From Nitriliruptoraceae bacterium (GTDB taxonomy: Bacteria > Actinomycetota > Nitriliruptoria > Nitriliruptorales > Nitriliruptoraceae): a stretch of 64,000 bases of DNA. The position numbers were made by a program, and so were the translations under genes. The DNA lies in assembly GCA_018401275.1 (NCBI GenBank), contig JAGYKW010000001.1, positions 186,001-250,000 on the forward strand, written 5' to 3'. Below, piece by piece: positions 10,732-18,320 of this stretch. Numbering within the stretch: the first letter of the stretch is position 1; each line of letters starts with the position of its first letter. The notes beneath the pieces are model-generated. The model did no database searches, was not told the origin of the DNA, and saw only the letters and a list, made by a program, of their open reading frames with translations.

Positions 10732-11100
10732 ATGGCACACAACCTCCTCGGCACCGAGCTCGCGACCTGCTCGACCGCGCCCATGACCGGCTTCTACCGC
10801 GACGGGTGCTGCAGCACCGGTGGTGACGACACGGGCGTGCACGTCGTGTGCGCCCAGGTCACCGCCGAGTTCCTCGCGTTCTCCGTGCGCGAGGGCAACG
10901 ACCTGTCCTCGCCCCGGCCGGAGTACGGCTTCCCCGGGCTCGTCCCCGGCGACCGCTGGTGCCTGTGCGCGTCGCGCTGGCAGGACGCCTACGACGCAGG
11001 CGTCGCCCCACCCGTCGTGCTCGCCGCGACGCACGCGCGGGCGCTCGACTGGTGCGACCGCGATGCGCTGTTCGCGATGGCGCTCGACGCGCCCGAGTGA
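10732..11100 (+). CDS. DUF2237 family protein
   Basis: A 122-residue cysteine-rich protein of the DUF2237 family, function unknown. Diagnostic pieces: NLLGTELATCS at the N-terminus, TGFYRDGCCSTG, VCAQVTAEFLAFS, GNDLSSPRPEYGFPGL and GDRWCLCASRW followed by APPVVLAATHARALDW. The conserved cysteines (CC, CLC) suggest a metal or redox site, but this is inference. The first ATG matching the family N-terminus is used; there is only a weak ribosome site. It lies 8 bases after recD and overlaps the next gene as GTGA, so it is probably part of the recCBD transcript. Confidence 0.85.
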   Translation: MAHNLLGTELATCSTAPMTGFYRDGCCSTGGDDTGVHVVCAQVTAEFLAFSVREGNDLSSPRPEYGFPGLVPGDRWCLCASRWQDAYDAGVAPPVVLAATHARALDWCDRDALFAMALDAPE

Positions 11101-12335
11101 GCGCGGAGCTGAACGTGGAGCTGAGCGCGGAGCTCACCGAGGGGCCGGTCGACGTGCCGGTCTGGAGCCCGACCGAGTTCCTCGAGGTCGCGAAGCAGCG
11201 CCTCGCCGACGCCTTCTCCGCACCGGTCAGCGTGGTCGGCGTCGTCATCGAGACGCGCGACTCGAAGGGCTTCGTCACCGTGACGCTCGGTGACCTCGAG
11301 CCGCAGGGACGGTTCCCGACGCGCCTGGCCGTGTCGCTCGATCCGCGCACCGCGAAGCGCGTGCTGCCCGAGGCGCTCACGCCGCAGGCCCAGGTGCAGG
11401 TCGACGGCACCGTCGACGTGTGGGTCAACCGTGCACAGATCCAGCTGCGCGGCCAGTCGCTGGTGCGCGTCGGCAGCGCAGGGACGCAGGCGGCCTACGA
11501 CGCGGCGCTCCGCACCATCGGGGAGGAGCGGCTCGGCGAGGTCGTCCCACCGCTCCCGCTGTTCCTCCGGCGCCTGCTGCTCCTCGCACCGATCGGCACG
11601 ACGCTCGGCGACCTGACCCGCGACCTCGGCGGGTGGCAGCCGCCGCAGATCGTCCACCGACCGCTGCCCGGCGACTCGCCCGACCTCGGCCGCCTGATCA
11701 TGAGCGCCGTGCGGGCCGCCCATGAGGACGGGGAAGGACCGTTCGACATGGTCGCGGTCATGCGGGGCGGCGCGATCGAACCGATCAGCGGCTGGGACGA
11801 CGTCGAGCTGCTGCGCACCGTCGATGCGCTGCAGCGCGAGGGGCTCCCGGTGCTCGTCGCCGTCGGTCACGCCGACCACACGCCGCTCGTCTACCGCGTC
11901 GCCGGGTACGGGGTCCGGCACACGGCGGAGGCGGGCCGCTGGCTCGCCGACCACAACCTGGGGGCCGCGACCCGCATCGGTGCGCTCGGCGCTCTGCCCG
12001 GGCTGCTGCAGCTCCGGCTCGCTCAGGAGGCCGAGCGGGTCGGCCGGACGCGCATCGCGCTCGATGCCGCGCTGCATGCCCACCTCGTGCGCCGCGGTGA
12101 GGCGCTGGGTCGTGCGGCCTCGGGGCTCACGGTCACGCTGCGCGGACGGCTCGTCGAGTCGCGGCGGCGGCTCGAGGGCGCCGCCGCGAGCCTCGACGCG
12201 TTCACCCGTGGGGTGGCGCTCGTCACCGGACCGGACGGCGGCGCGCCGGTGCTCGAGCCCGGCGCGACCCTGATCGTCGAGACGGCGGACGCGACCGTCA
12301 CCACCACCATCGACCACGTGACACGGCACACGTGA
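11097..12335 (+). CDS. xseA: exonuclease VII large subunit-like protein (divergent XseA)
   Basis: XseA is the catalytic subunit of exonuclease VII, which degrades single-stranded DNA from both ends. The 412 residues show an N-terminal OB-fold region (VWSPTEFLEVAKQRL, SVVGVVIETRDSKGFVTVTL, about 18-125), a central domain with MVAVMRGGAI (about 217) and PVLVAVGHADHTPLVYRVAGYG (about 250-272), and a helical C-terminus. The family motifs RGGG and GHETD are altered here to RGGA and GHADH: the Arg and the motif His survive, the final Asp is replaced by His with an Asp one place earlier. A small XseB-like gene follows 31 bases downstream, which supports the call. GTG overlaps the DUF2237 stop. A second, canonical XseA elsewhere in the genome is possible. 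Confidence 0.65.
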   Translation: MSAELNVELSAELTEGPVDVPVWSPTEFLEVAKQRLADAFSAPVSVVGVVIETRDSKGFVTVTLGDLEPQGRFPTRLAVSLDPRTAKRVLPEALTPQAQVQVDGTVDVWVNRAQIQLRGQSLVRVGSAGTQAAYDAALRTIGEERLGEVVPPLPLFLRRLLLLAPIGTTLGDLTRDLGGWQPPQIVHRPLPGDSPDLGRLIMSAVRAAHEDGEGPFDMVAVMRGGAIEPISGWDDVELLRTVDALQREGLPVLVAVGHADHTPLVYRVAGYGVRHTAEAGRWLADHNLGAATRIGALGALPGLLQLRLAQEAERVGRTRIALDAALHAHLVRRGEALGRAASGLTVTLRGRLVESRRRLEGAAASLDAFTRGVALVTGPDGGAPVLEPGATLIVETADATVTTTIDHVTRHT

Positions 12336-12366
12336 CACGCCTTCGTGCACGGATGAGGAGCATCAC

Positions 12367-12612
12367 ATGAGCAGCAGCGCGGACACGGCGGCCGGCGACT
12401 TCGATGCGGAGCTCGCCGCCGTCGAACGGTTCATCAGCGACGTGCAGCAGGGCAACGTGCCCACGGGCGAAGCGATGCGGGCCTACCGGGACGTGCACCG
12501 TCCGGCGATCGATCGGCTCCGAGCGCAGCTGGCCGAGTTCGAGGCGCTGCTCGACGCCACTCAGCTCGACGCCACTCAGATCGCCGGCGATGGCTCCAGC
12601 AGTTCGGCGTAG
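12367..12612 (+). CDS. xseB: exonuclease VII small subunit-like protein (divergent XseB)
   Basis: An 81-residue acidic helical protein, FDAELAAVERFISDVQQGNVPTGEAMRAYRD, which has the shape of XseB: a first helix with LE..V..(ML), a turn rich in G/P, and a second helix in the EA...Y..G position, then a coiled-coil helix (AIDRLRAQLAEFEALLD). Identity is low and the call leans on size and position behind the XseA-like gene. ATG follows GGATGAGGAGCATC, a strong ribosome site. The last 37 bases overlap the convergent sortase gene; the tail repeats the 15-base unit CTCGACGCCACTCAG, giving LDATQLDATQ. Confidence 0.5.
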   Translation: MSSSADTAAGDFDAELAAVERFISDVQQGNVPTGEAMRAYRDVHRPAIDRLRAQLAEFEALLDATQLDATQIAGDGSSSSA

Positions 12613-13295
12613 ACGACGATGTTGTCGGTGTAGCTCCGAGCGGTGCGGTCGAACTCGCCGCCGCAGGTGATCACGACGAGCCGCGGTGGGCCCGCCCAGG
12701 TGAACACCTCGTTGAGGGGGACATCGACCTTCGGATACTGGATCAGCTCGGTGACCAGCCACCGCTGGACCGAACCATCATCGAGGTCGACCTCGATGAT
12801 CCCGCCGACCTGCAGGTCGCGCAGGTGGTAGAGCGCGCCTCGACCCTGGCTGCGTGAGTCCACATGGCCCGCGAACACGGCGGTGCCCGTCGCGCCGGGT
12901 CGAACGCCCAGCCCGTCCGGGTCGTACCAGCCGATCTCGGCGGCACGATCAGGGATCTCCATCGCGCCGTCCTCCTCGAGCCCGACCGGGACGATCGGAG
13001 CGTCGACGGAGATCGTGCCGATGCGGACCTGGAGCGGGATGGCGGTGACGGGCAGGTCCGACTCGACCGGCGCTTCCGGCTCCTGGTGCGGTGCCGGGGC
13101 CGTCGGCGGTGCCTCGACGGCCGCCTCGACGGGTACCGCGACATCCACGACGGCGGGCGCGGGTCCGACGAGGAACGACAGGCCCAGCACGCCGATGATG
13201 GCCCCGCCTGCGACGAACGCCCCCAGAGGATCGGGCAGCCTCACGATCGACCTCCACGGTGACGGTCCTGGTCCCAGCCCCGGTCCCTGCGTCAT
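12576..13295 (-). CDS. class F-type sortase (LPXTG transpeptidase-like)
   Basis: Sortases are membrane-anchored cysteine transpeptidases that attach surface proteins. The 239-residue protein has an N-terminal transmembrane anchor (GAFVAGGAIIGVLGLSFLVG, about 25-45), a Pro/Ala/Glu-rich stalk, then the sortase barrel: IGTISVDAPIVPVGL, GTAVFAGHVDS with the catalytic His (about 142), LVVITCGGEFDR with the catalytic Cys (about 210) and the following Arg. The single-gene, substrate-free context and the AGHVDS/TCGG forms fit class F/E sortases of Actinomycetota. No LPXTG substrate is present in the window, so the target is unknown. ATG at 13295 follows GAGGGCAC. Its 3' end overlaps the convergent xseB-like gene by 37 bases. 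Confidence 0.88.
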   Translation of the reverse strand: MTQGPGLGPGPSPWRSIVRLPDPLGAFVAGGAIIGVLGLSFLVGPAPAVVDVAVPVEAAVEAPPTAPAPHQEPEAPVESDLPVTAIPLQVRIGTISVDAPIVPVGLEEDGAMEIPDRAAEIGWYDPDGLGVRPGATGTAVFAGHVDSRSQGRGALYHLRDLQVGGIIEVDLDDGSVQRWLVTELIQYPKVDVPLNEVFTWAGPPRLVVITCGGEFDRTARSYTDNIVVYAELLEPSPAI

Positions 13296-13344
13296 GTGCC
13301 CTCAGGGTAACGAGGTCGCTGCACCCGACGGGCGTCCGGCTCCG

Positions 13345-13350
13345 TACCCT
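13345..13350 (+). promoter_or_regulatory. putative -10 element (TACCCT) for the Bax-inhibitor-like gene
   Basis: TACCCT 30 bases before the TTG start, in the gap between the divergent sortase and membrane-protein genes. The same hexamer recurs before cysO, rph and the malic enzyme gene. Confidence 0.35.
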
Positions 13351-13380
13351 CGGACCTACCGATCACCCAGGAGGACCACG

Positions 13381-14070
13381 TTGGAGTACGGGAACACGAC
13401 GGTGCCCGCAGGGCTGCAGAGCGCGGAGGTGCGCACGGCGTTCATGGGGCGCGTCTACGCCCGGCTGGTCGCCGGCGTGGCCGCATTCGTGCTCATCGAG
13501 CTGTACCTGTTCACGTCCGGCCTCGCGGTCGCCATCACCGAGTTCGTCTTCTCCACGTCCTGGCTGCTGATCCTCGGCGGCTTCATGGTCGTGTCGTGGC
13601 TCGCGAACTCGGTCGCGCTGCGCGCCACCACCCCCGGCTCGCAGTGGGGCGGCTACCTGCTGCTCGTCGCTGCGAACGCGCTGATCTTCGCGCCGATGCT
13701 GGTCATCGCCGAGGTCCAGGTGCCGGGCACGGTGGCGGCGGCCGGGCAGTACTCGATCGGTGGCTTCGTCATCCTGTCGGTGATCGCCCACCGCAGCGCA
13801 CGCGACTTCACGTGGCTCGGTGCGACGCTGCGCTGGTTCGGGGTCCTCGCGCTCGTCGCGATCGTGATCGCCGTGGTGACCGGCTCCGCCCTCGGGACGT
13901 GGTTCTCGCTCGCGATGATCGGCTTCGCCGGGGCCGCGATCCTCTACGAGACGCAGGTCATCCTGCGCGAGACCCCGCCCGGTCGTGAGACGGTCGCAGC
14001 GATGGCGCTGTTCAGCTCGCTCGCGCTGATGTTCTGGTACGTCCTGCGCCTGCTGATGAGTCGGCGCTGA
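13381..14070 (+). CDS. Bax inhibitor-1/YccA family membrane protein
   Basis: A 229-residue integral membrane protein of the BI-1/YccA superfamily, whose members form pH-sensitive ion-leak channels or modulate membrane proteases; the exact role in bacteria is unclear. It begins with the soluble lead LEYGNTTVPAGLQSAEVRTAFMGRVYARL typical of the family (R..FM..VY..L) and has six to seven hydrophobic helices, with the conserved DFTWLGATLRWFG and AAILYETQVIL blocks near the end. TTG at 13381 is chosen because AGGAGGA lies 6-7 bases upstream and family similarity begins there, although the frame is open further upstream. Confidence 0.85.
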   Translation: MEYGNTTVPAGLQSAEVRTAFMGRVYARLVAGVAAFVLIELYLFTSGLAVAITEFVFSTSWLLILGGFMVVSWLANSVALRATTPGSQWGGYLLLVAANALIFAPMLVIAEVQVPGTVAAAGQYSIGGFVILSVIAHRSARDFTWLGATLRWFGVLALVAIVIAVVTGSALGTWFSLAMIGFAGAAILYETQVILRETPPGRETVAAMALFSSLALMFWYVLRLLMSRR

Positions 14071-14138
14071 CCGACCAGGACGCACCCGCGACCCTCAGCC
14101 GGCCCCCATCGAGGCCGCTGCGTCGGCTCGGTCTCACC

Positions 14139-17036
14139 GTGCTCACGCTGCTCGTCGTCTACGGCGGCGTCTGGCTGCTCGCGCAGTGGCGCGGTCCGGA
14201 CTCCGGCGGCACCGCAGCAGCGGCGTCCGGCAGCATCGAGCTGCTCACCGTCACGGTCCCGACGTCGCCGGACGATGCGACACCGATCGTGCTCGATGCG
14301 CAGCTGCGCATCCCCGACGGCGTCTCGTCGGATGCGCCCGCACCTGCGGTCGTGCTGCTGCACGGGTTCGGCAGCGACCGCAGCTCCCAGGCGGCGCGCG
14401 CGGAGACGCTCGTGCGACGTGGCTACGTGGTGCTCGCGCCGAGCGCACGTGGCTTCGGTGACTCGCAGGGCACGATCGGCCTCGCCGACCGTGACCGCGA
14501 GGGTCGCGACCTGATCGCGCTGATCGACGCGCTCGCCGGACGCGACGAGGTGCTGCGTGACGGACCCGACGATCCGCGCGTCGCACTGGTGGGCGCGTCC
14601 TACGGCGGCGGCCTCGCGCTGATCGGCGGTGCGCTGGACGACCGGGTCGACGCCGTCGTGGCCATCACGGCCTGGCACGACCTCGCTGCCGCGCTCGCAC
14701 CCAACGCGGTCGGTGCGCCGGCGTCGGGCCCGCTGAAGGTCGGCTGGACGAGCCTGCTCTTCACCGCGCGCACCCTGCCCAGCGGCATCGACCTCGCTGC
14801 GGCCACTGGCGCGAGCGGGGTCGGGATCCCGGTGAGCGCCGAACGCTGCGGGCGCTTCGACCCCGACGTGTGCGCGCTCGCGGACCGTGCCGCGGTCGAC
14901 GGTCGACTCGACGCCGCCGGGGCCGCGGTGCTCGCCCGCGCGAGCCTCGCGACCCTTCCAGCTCGTGCGGTGCCGACCCTGCTCGTGCAGGGACGTGATG
15001 ACACGCTGTTCGGCGTGGACGCGGCGCTCGCGAACGCGTTGGCGCTCGATGCGGTCGGCGCACCCGTGCGGGTGCGGCTCGCCGCCGGTGGTCACGGTGC
15101 GGTCGGGACGTCCGCCGCGACCGGAGCGCTCGCCACGGAGGTCGATGCGTGGCTCGACCGCTGGCTGCGCGCCCAGGACGGCGGCGCGCTCGCCGCTGAC
15201 GGCGTGCTGGTCCATGACGCGGCCGGTGCGGTCCAGACGCTGCCATGGCCCGACGCGTCGCGGTCGCTGGGAGCGCGAGAGCTCGGGCTCACGCTCGTGG
15301 GTGCGCCGGTCGGGGACGGATCGAGCGCTGCGGCGCTCGTGCAGGGCGTGCTCGTCGACGGCCGGCCTGTCAGCGCGACGCTGGACGTCGCGACCGTGTT
15401 CACACCGGCCGGCGGACTGCCGGCGGCGCTGACGTCGATCCCCGGCCTGGGGCCCGTGGGGAACCTCGCCGGGCTCGCGGGACTCAGCACCGTCGTCGAC
15501 GTGCCCGGTCAGCACGTCGCGTTCACCGGACAGCCGCTCGATGCGTCCGTGCTGCTGCTCGGCCCGGCGACCCTGCTGCTCGACGTGTCCGCGGAGACCG
15601 GCGAGTCCCAGCTGTTCGTGCGTCTCGCGAGCGTGGCGCCCGGAGGGCTCACGACCATCATCGGATCGTCGTTCGCTCCGGTCCGCCTCCCGGTCGTGTC
15701 CGACGATCCGGCGCGCCCGACGCGGGTCGGCATCACCCTGCCCGATGTCGTCCACCGCCTCGAGGCGGGCGAGCGGCTGCGACTCACGATCGCGACGACC
15801 GACCAGGCGTACGCGAACCTGCGGCGTCCGGGCACGGTGCGCATCGACGTCACCGACGCGCGGTTGACGCTGCGCGGCCCGGGGCTGACGCCGACGGTCG
15901 CGCCGGACGCGGAGAGCGCTGACGGTGCGCGCGTCGACGCAGCGAGCACTGTCGCGGGACGGGCGAGCGGCGGACTCCGAGCCGTGTGGGACCAGGCGCC
16001 CCTCGTGATCCTGCTGGTCGCCGCGCTGCTGGCGGCATCGATCGCCGCCGTGGTCGTCGGCCGTGTCCGCGTCGCGCGACGGGCGCCGCTCGATCCTGTC
16101 GAGGTCCGGCTCGCGCGCACGGCCGCCGGCCCGCCGCCGGTCGTCATCCGCGGGCTGGTGAAGGAGTACGCCGACGGGACGCGCGCCGTCGACGGTCTCG
16201 ACCTGAGCGTCGAGGCCGGGCAGGTCGTCGGGCTCCTCGGGCCCAACGGGGCGGGGAAGACGACGACGCTGCGCATGCTGCTCGGACTCATCACCCCGAC
16301 GGCGGGCAGCGTCGAGCTGTTCGGTCAGGCGATGCGTCCCGGGCATCCGGTGCTCGAACGCGTCGGCGCGCTCGTCGAGGGTCCCGGGCTCGTGCCGGAC
16401 CTGTCCGGCCGCGACAACCTGGAGTTGTTCTGGCGGGCCGGCGGACGCCCGATGGAGGAGTCCGGCATCGAGTGGGCGATGTCCGTCGCGGATCTCGGCA
16501 GCGCCATCGACCGGCCCGTGCGTGCGTACTCGCACGGCATGGCCCAGCGGCTCGCGATCGCGCAGGCCCTGCTGGGACGCCCGGAGCTGCTCGTGCTCGA
16601 CGAGCCCACCGACGGACTCGACCCGGAGCAGATCCGTGCGATGCGCCGGTTGCTCGTGCGGCTGGGCGCTGAGGGTCACACCGTGCTCGTGTCGAGCCAC
16701 CTGCTGTCCGAGGTCGAGCAGACCTGCACGCACGCCGTGGTCGTGCTCGGCGGACGCATCGTCGCCTCCGGGCCGGTGTCCGAGCTGGGCGCGCGCGGCC
16801 GCACGCTCATCATCGAGGTCGACGACCGCGAGCGCGCGCAGGTCCTGCTGTCCGCGGAGCTCGGGGCGGACAACGTCGCGCTGGAGGGCTCAGGTCTCGT
16901 CGTCACGCTCGATCGGCCCGGCCGCTCCGCCGACGTCATCGCGCTGCTCGTCGGCGCGGGACTGCGGGTCACCACGGCGAGCCGTCGCGGCGGACTCGAG
17001 GACGCGTTCCTCCAGCTGACCGGCGCGGAGGCCTGA
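14139..17036 (+). CDS. exported alpha/beta hydrolase fused to ABC transporter ATP-binding domain
   Basis: A 965-residue two-module protein. Residues 1-20 are a hydrophobic anchor. A CocE/S15-type alpha/beta hydrolase follows, with HGFGSD, nucleophile GASYGGG (about 152), acid QGRDDTLFG (about 286) and His in GGHGAVG (about 318), then a beta-rich region (about 350-600). A second transmembrane helix spans about 621-645, and an ABC ATPase follows with Walker A GPNGAGKTTT (about 700), signature YSHGMAQ (about 796) and Walker B LLVLDEPTDGLD (about 820). The topology implies an outside hydrolase tethered to a cytoplasmic ATPase. The permease gene starts 2 bases after the stop. The annotated GTG may not be the true start: the frame is open to a CTG at 14067 that overlaps the previous stop and would add the positively charged RPPSRPLRRLG before the anchor. 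Substrate unknown. Confidence 0.85.
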   Translation: MLTLLVVYGGVWLLAQWRGPDSGGTAAAASGSIELLTVTVPTSPDDATPIVLDAQLRIPDGVSSDAPAPAVVLLHGFGSDRSSQAARAETLVRRGYVVLAPSARGFGDSQGTIGLADRDREGRDLIALIDALAGRDEVLRDGPDDPRVALVGASYGGGLALIGGALDDRVDAVVAITAWHDLAAALAPNAVGAPASGPLKVGWTSLLFTARTLPSGIDLAAATGASGVGIPVSAERCGRFDPDVCALADRAAVDGRLDAAGAAVLARASLATLPARAVPTLLVQGRDDTLFGVDAALANALALDAVGAPVRVRLAAGGHGAVGTSAATGALATEVDAWLDRWLRAQDGGALAADGVLVHDAAGAVQTLPWPDASRSLGARELGLTLVGAPVGDGSSAAALVQGVLVDGRPVSATLDVATVFTPAGGLPAALTSIPGLGPVGNLAGLAGLSTVVDVPGQHVAFTGQPLDASVLLLGPATLLLDVSAETGESQLFVRLASVAPGGLTTIIGSSFAPVRLPVVSDDPARPTRVGITLPDVVHRLEAGERLRLTIATTDQAYANLRRPGTVRIDVTDARLTLRGPGLTPTVAPDAESADGARVDAASTVAGRASGGLRAVWDQAPLVILLVAALLAASIAAVVVGRVRVARRAPLDPVEVRLARTAAGPPPVVIRGLVKEYADGTRAVDGLDLSVEAGQVVGLLGPNGAGKTTTLRMLLGLITPTAGSVELFGQAMRPGHPVLERVGALVEGPGLVPDLSGRDNLELFWRAGGRPMEESGIEWAMSVADLGSAIDRPVRAYSHGMAQRLAIAQALLGRPELLVLDEPTDGLDPEQIRAMRRLLVRLGAEGHTVLVSSHLLSEVEQTCTHAVVVLGGRIVASGPVSELGARGRTLIIEVDDRERAQVLLSAELGADNVALEGSGLVVTLDRPGRSADVIALLVGAGLRVTTASRRGGLEDAFLQLTGAEA

Positions 17037-17038
17037 CG

Positions 17039-17848
17039 ATGATCAACGAGATCGAACGCCAGCTGCGACGGCGCCGCACCTTCGTCGGACTCGCCGGCAT
17101 CGCCGCGGTGCCCGTGGTCCTGGCCATCGCGTTCCTGATCGCCGGTGCCGGGTCGGACGGTCCGCGCGAGACCGGCGACCCGACCGGCCTGTTCGGCTTC
17201 GCGACCGCCTCGGGACTCAACTTCGCCCTGATGTCCACCGCGGCGACCGCGCCGTTCCTGCTGCTCAGCGTCGTCGCCCTGTTCGCCGGCGACACGATCT
17301 CGAGCGAGGCGGCCGCCGGCTCGTTGCGCTCGTTGCTCGTGCGACCGGTGCCGCGTGGGCGGCTGCTGGCCCGCAAGTTCACCGTCGCGCTGCTGCTGTC
17401 GCTCGTCGCAGCGGCGCTCGTGCCGCTCTCCGGCATGCTCGCGGGCACGCTGGCCTACGGCTGGGGACCGGTCATCACGCCCTTCGGTCCGCTCGCCGCA
17501 GGGGAGTCGCTGGTCCGCATCGCCGCCATCACCGGCTACCTCGCCTGGAGCGCGGTGTGGGTCGCCGCCGTCGCATTCGCGCTGTCCACGACGACGGACA
17601 CGTCGGTCGGCGCGGTCGCCGGCACGATCGTCATCGTCATCGTCGTGCAGATCCTCGACGCGATCACCGCGCTCGGCTGGCTGCGCACGTTCCTGCCCGT
17701 CCATGAGGGGCTCGCGTGGCTCGGGCTGCTCGCCGGTCCGCCACGCTGGGGCGACCTCACGCGTGGTGTGGTGCTGCAGCTGCCCTACCTGGCCCTGGGC
17801 GTCGGGTACGCGTGGTGGAACTTCACCCGCAAGGACGTGCTGAGCTGA
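17039..17848 (+). CDS. ABC-2 type transporter permease
   Basis: A 269-residue membrane protein with about six hydrophobic segments, the ABC-2 pattern of an N-terminal cytoplasmic stretch (MINEIERQLRRRRTFVGL) and GDTISSEAAAGSLRSLLVRPVPRGRLLARKF, a hallmark of NosY/ABC-2 permeases. It starts two bases after the hydrolase-ATPase fusion gene and very likely forms the transport channel for that ATPase. The direction is probably export, as for most ABC-2 systems, but the cargo is not identifiable. Confidence 0.85.
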   Translation: MINEIERQLRRRRTFVGLAGIAAVPVVLAIAFLIAGAGSDGPRETGDPTGLFGFATASGLNFALMSTAATAPFLLLSVVALFAGDTISSEAAAGSLRSLLVRPVPRGRLLARKFTVALLLSLVAAALVPLSGMLAGTLAYGWGPVITPFGPLAAGESLVRIAAITGYLAWSAVWVAAVAFALSTTTDTSVGAVAGTIVIVIVVQILDAITALGWLRTFLPVHEGLAWLGLLAGPPRWGDLTRGVVLQLPYLALGVGYAWWNFTRKDVLS

Positions 17849-17855
17849 CGCGGGA

Positions 17856-17876
17856 GCGCGCTGTGCGTCAGCGCGC
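17856..17876. terminator. hairpin between convergent genes
   Basis: Perfect 8-bp inverted repeat GCGCGCTG / CAGCGCGC with a 5-base loop, located just after the permease stop and overlapping the stop of the convergent gene. There is no T-run on either side, so termination activity is uncertain. Confidence 0.4.
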
Positions 17877-18275
17877 GCGCAGCCGGTCGGCGAGTCGTGG
17901 GACCACCGTCAGGTAGAGGACGACGTGCGTGAGCGCGAGCACGATGCGCGTCGAGAGCGCCACCGTGTCGGGCTGGACGACCAGCGGCGCCATCGAGAGC
18001 ACGAGCATCACGAGCGCGATGGTGGTGAACAGCCGGCGAGCGTTGCGGCGCCCGTCTGCGAGCAGGGCGACGAGCGCGGCGCCCAGTCCCGTGAGGACCC
18101 CGACGCTGACGAAGTTCGTCCACTGCAGCGCGGTGGGGCCCAGGGCCGGCACGTCGACGAGCGTCGGGACGCCGGCCGACTCGGCACCGAGCCAGACCAC
18201 GGTCGCCACGGCGCCACCGACGAACCCGGACACACCGCCCTCAGCGAAGAGGCGAGCGTTGGGGACCGAGGCCAT
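17868..18275 (-). CDS. small four-helix membrane protein (DUF6069-like)
   Basis: A 135-residue protein with four hydrophobic helices: SGFVGGAVATVVWLG, FVSVGVLTGLGAALVALL, FTTIALVMLVLSMAPLVV and IVLALTHVVLYLTVVPRL, the last followed by a basic tail. The arrangement, with a Gly-rich first helix and an ending in ...LTHV...P.L, resembles the DUF6069 family of actinobacterial membrane proteins; function is unknown. It stands alone between a convergent ABC permease and an upstream EVE-like gene transcribed in the same direction 45 bases away. Confidence 0.65.
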   Translation of the reverse strand: MASVPNARLFAEGGVSGFVGGAVATVVWLGAESAGVPTLVDVPALGPTALQWTNFVSVGVLTGLGAALVALLADGRRNARRLFTTIALVMLVLSMAPLVVQPDTVALSTRIVLALTHVVLYLTVVPRLADRLRAR

Positions 18276-18320
18276 CGTCGTTCTCCGGTCGCGTGTCGGA
18301 CCGTCCGTGTCGGACGGACG

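Noticed and set aside
12576-13295. Sortase paired with a local LPXTG substrate or pilus operon
   Set aside because: No LPXTG-type protein or second sortase is encoded nearby.
13944-16733. A 929-codon minus-strand open frame opposite the hydrolase-ABC fusion
   Set aside because: Shadow frame; the plus strand has intact hydrolase and ABC motifs in the expected order.
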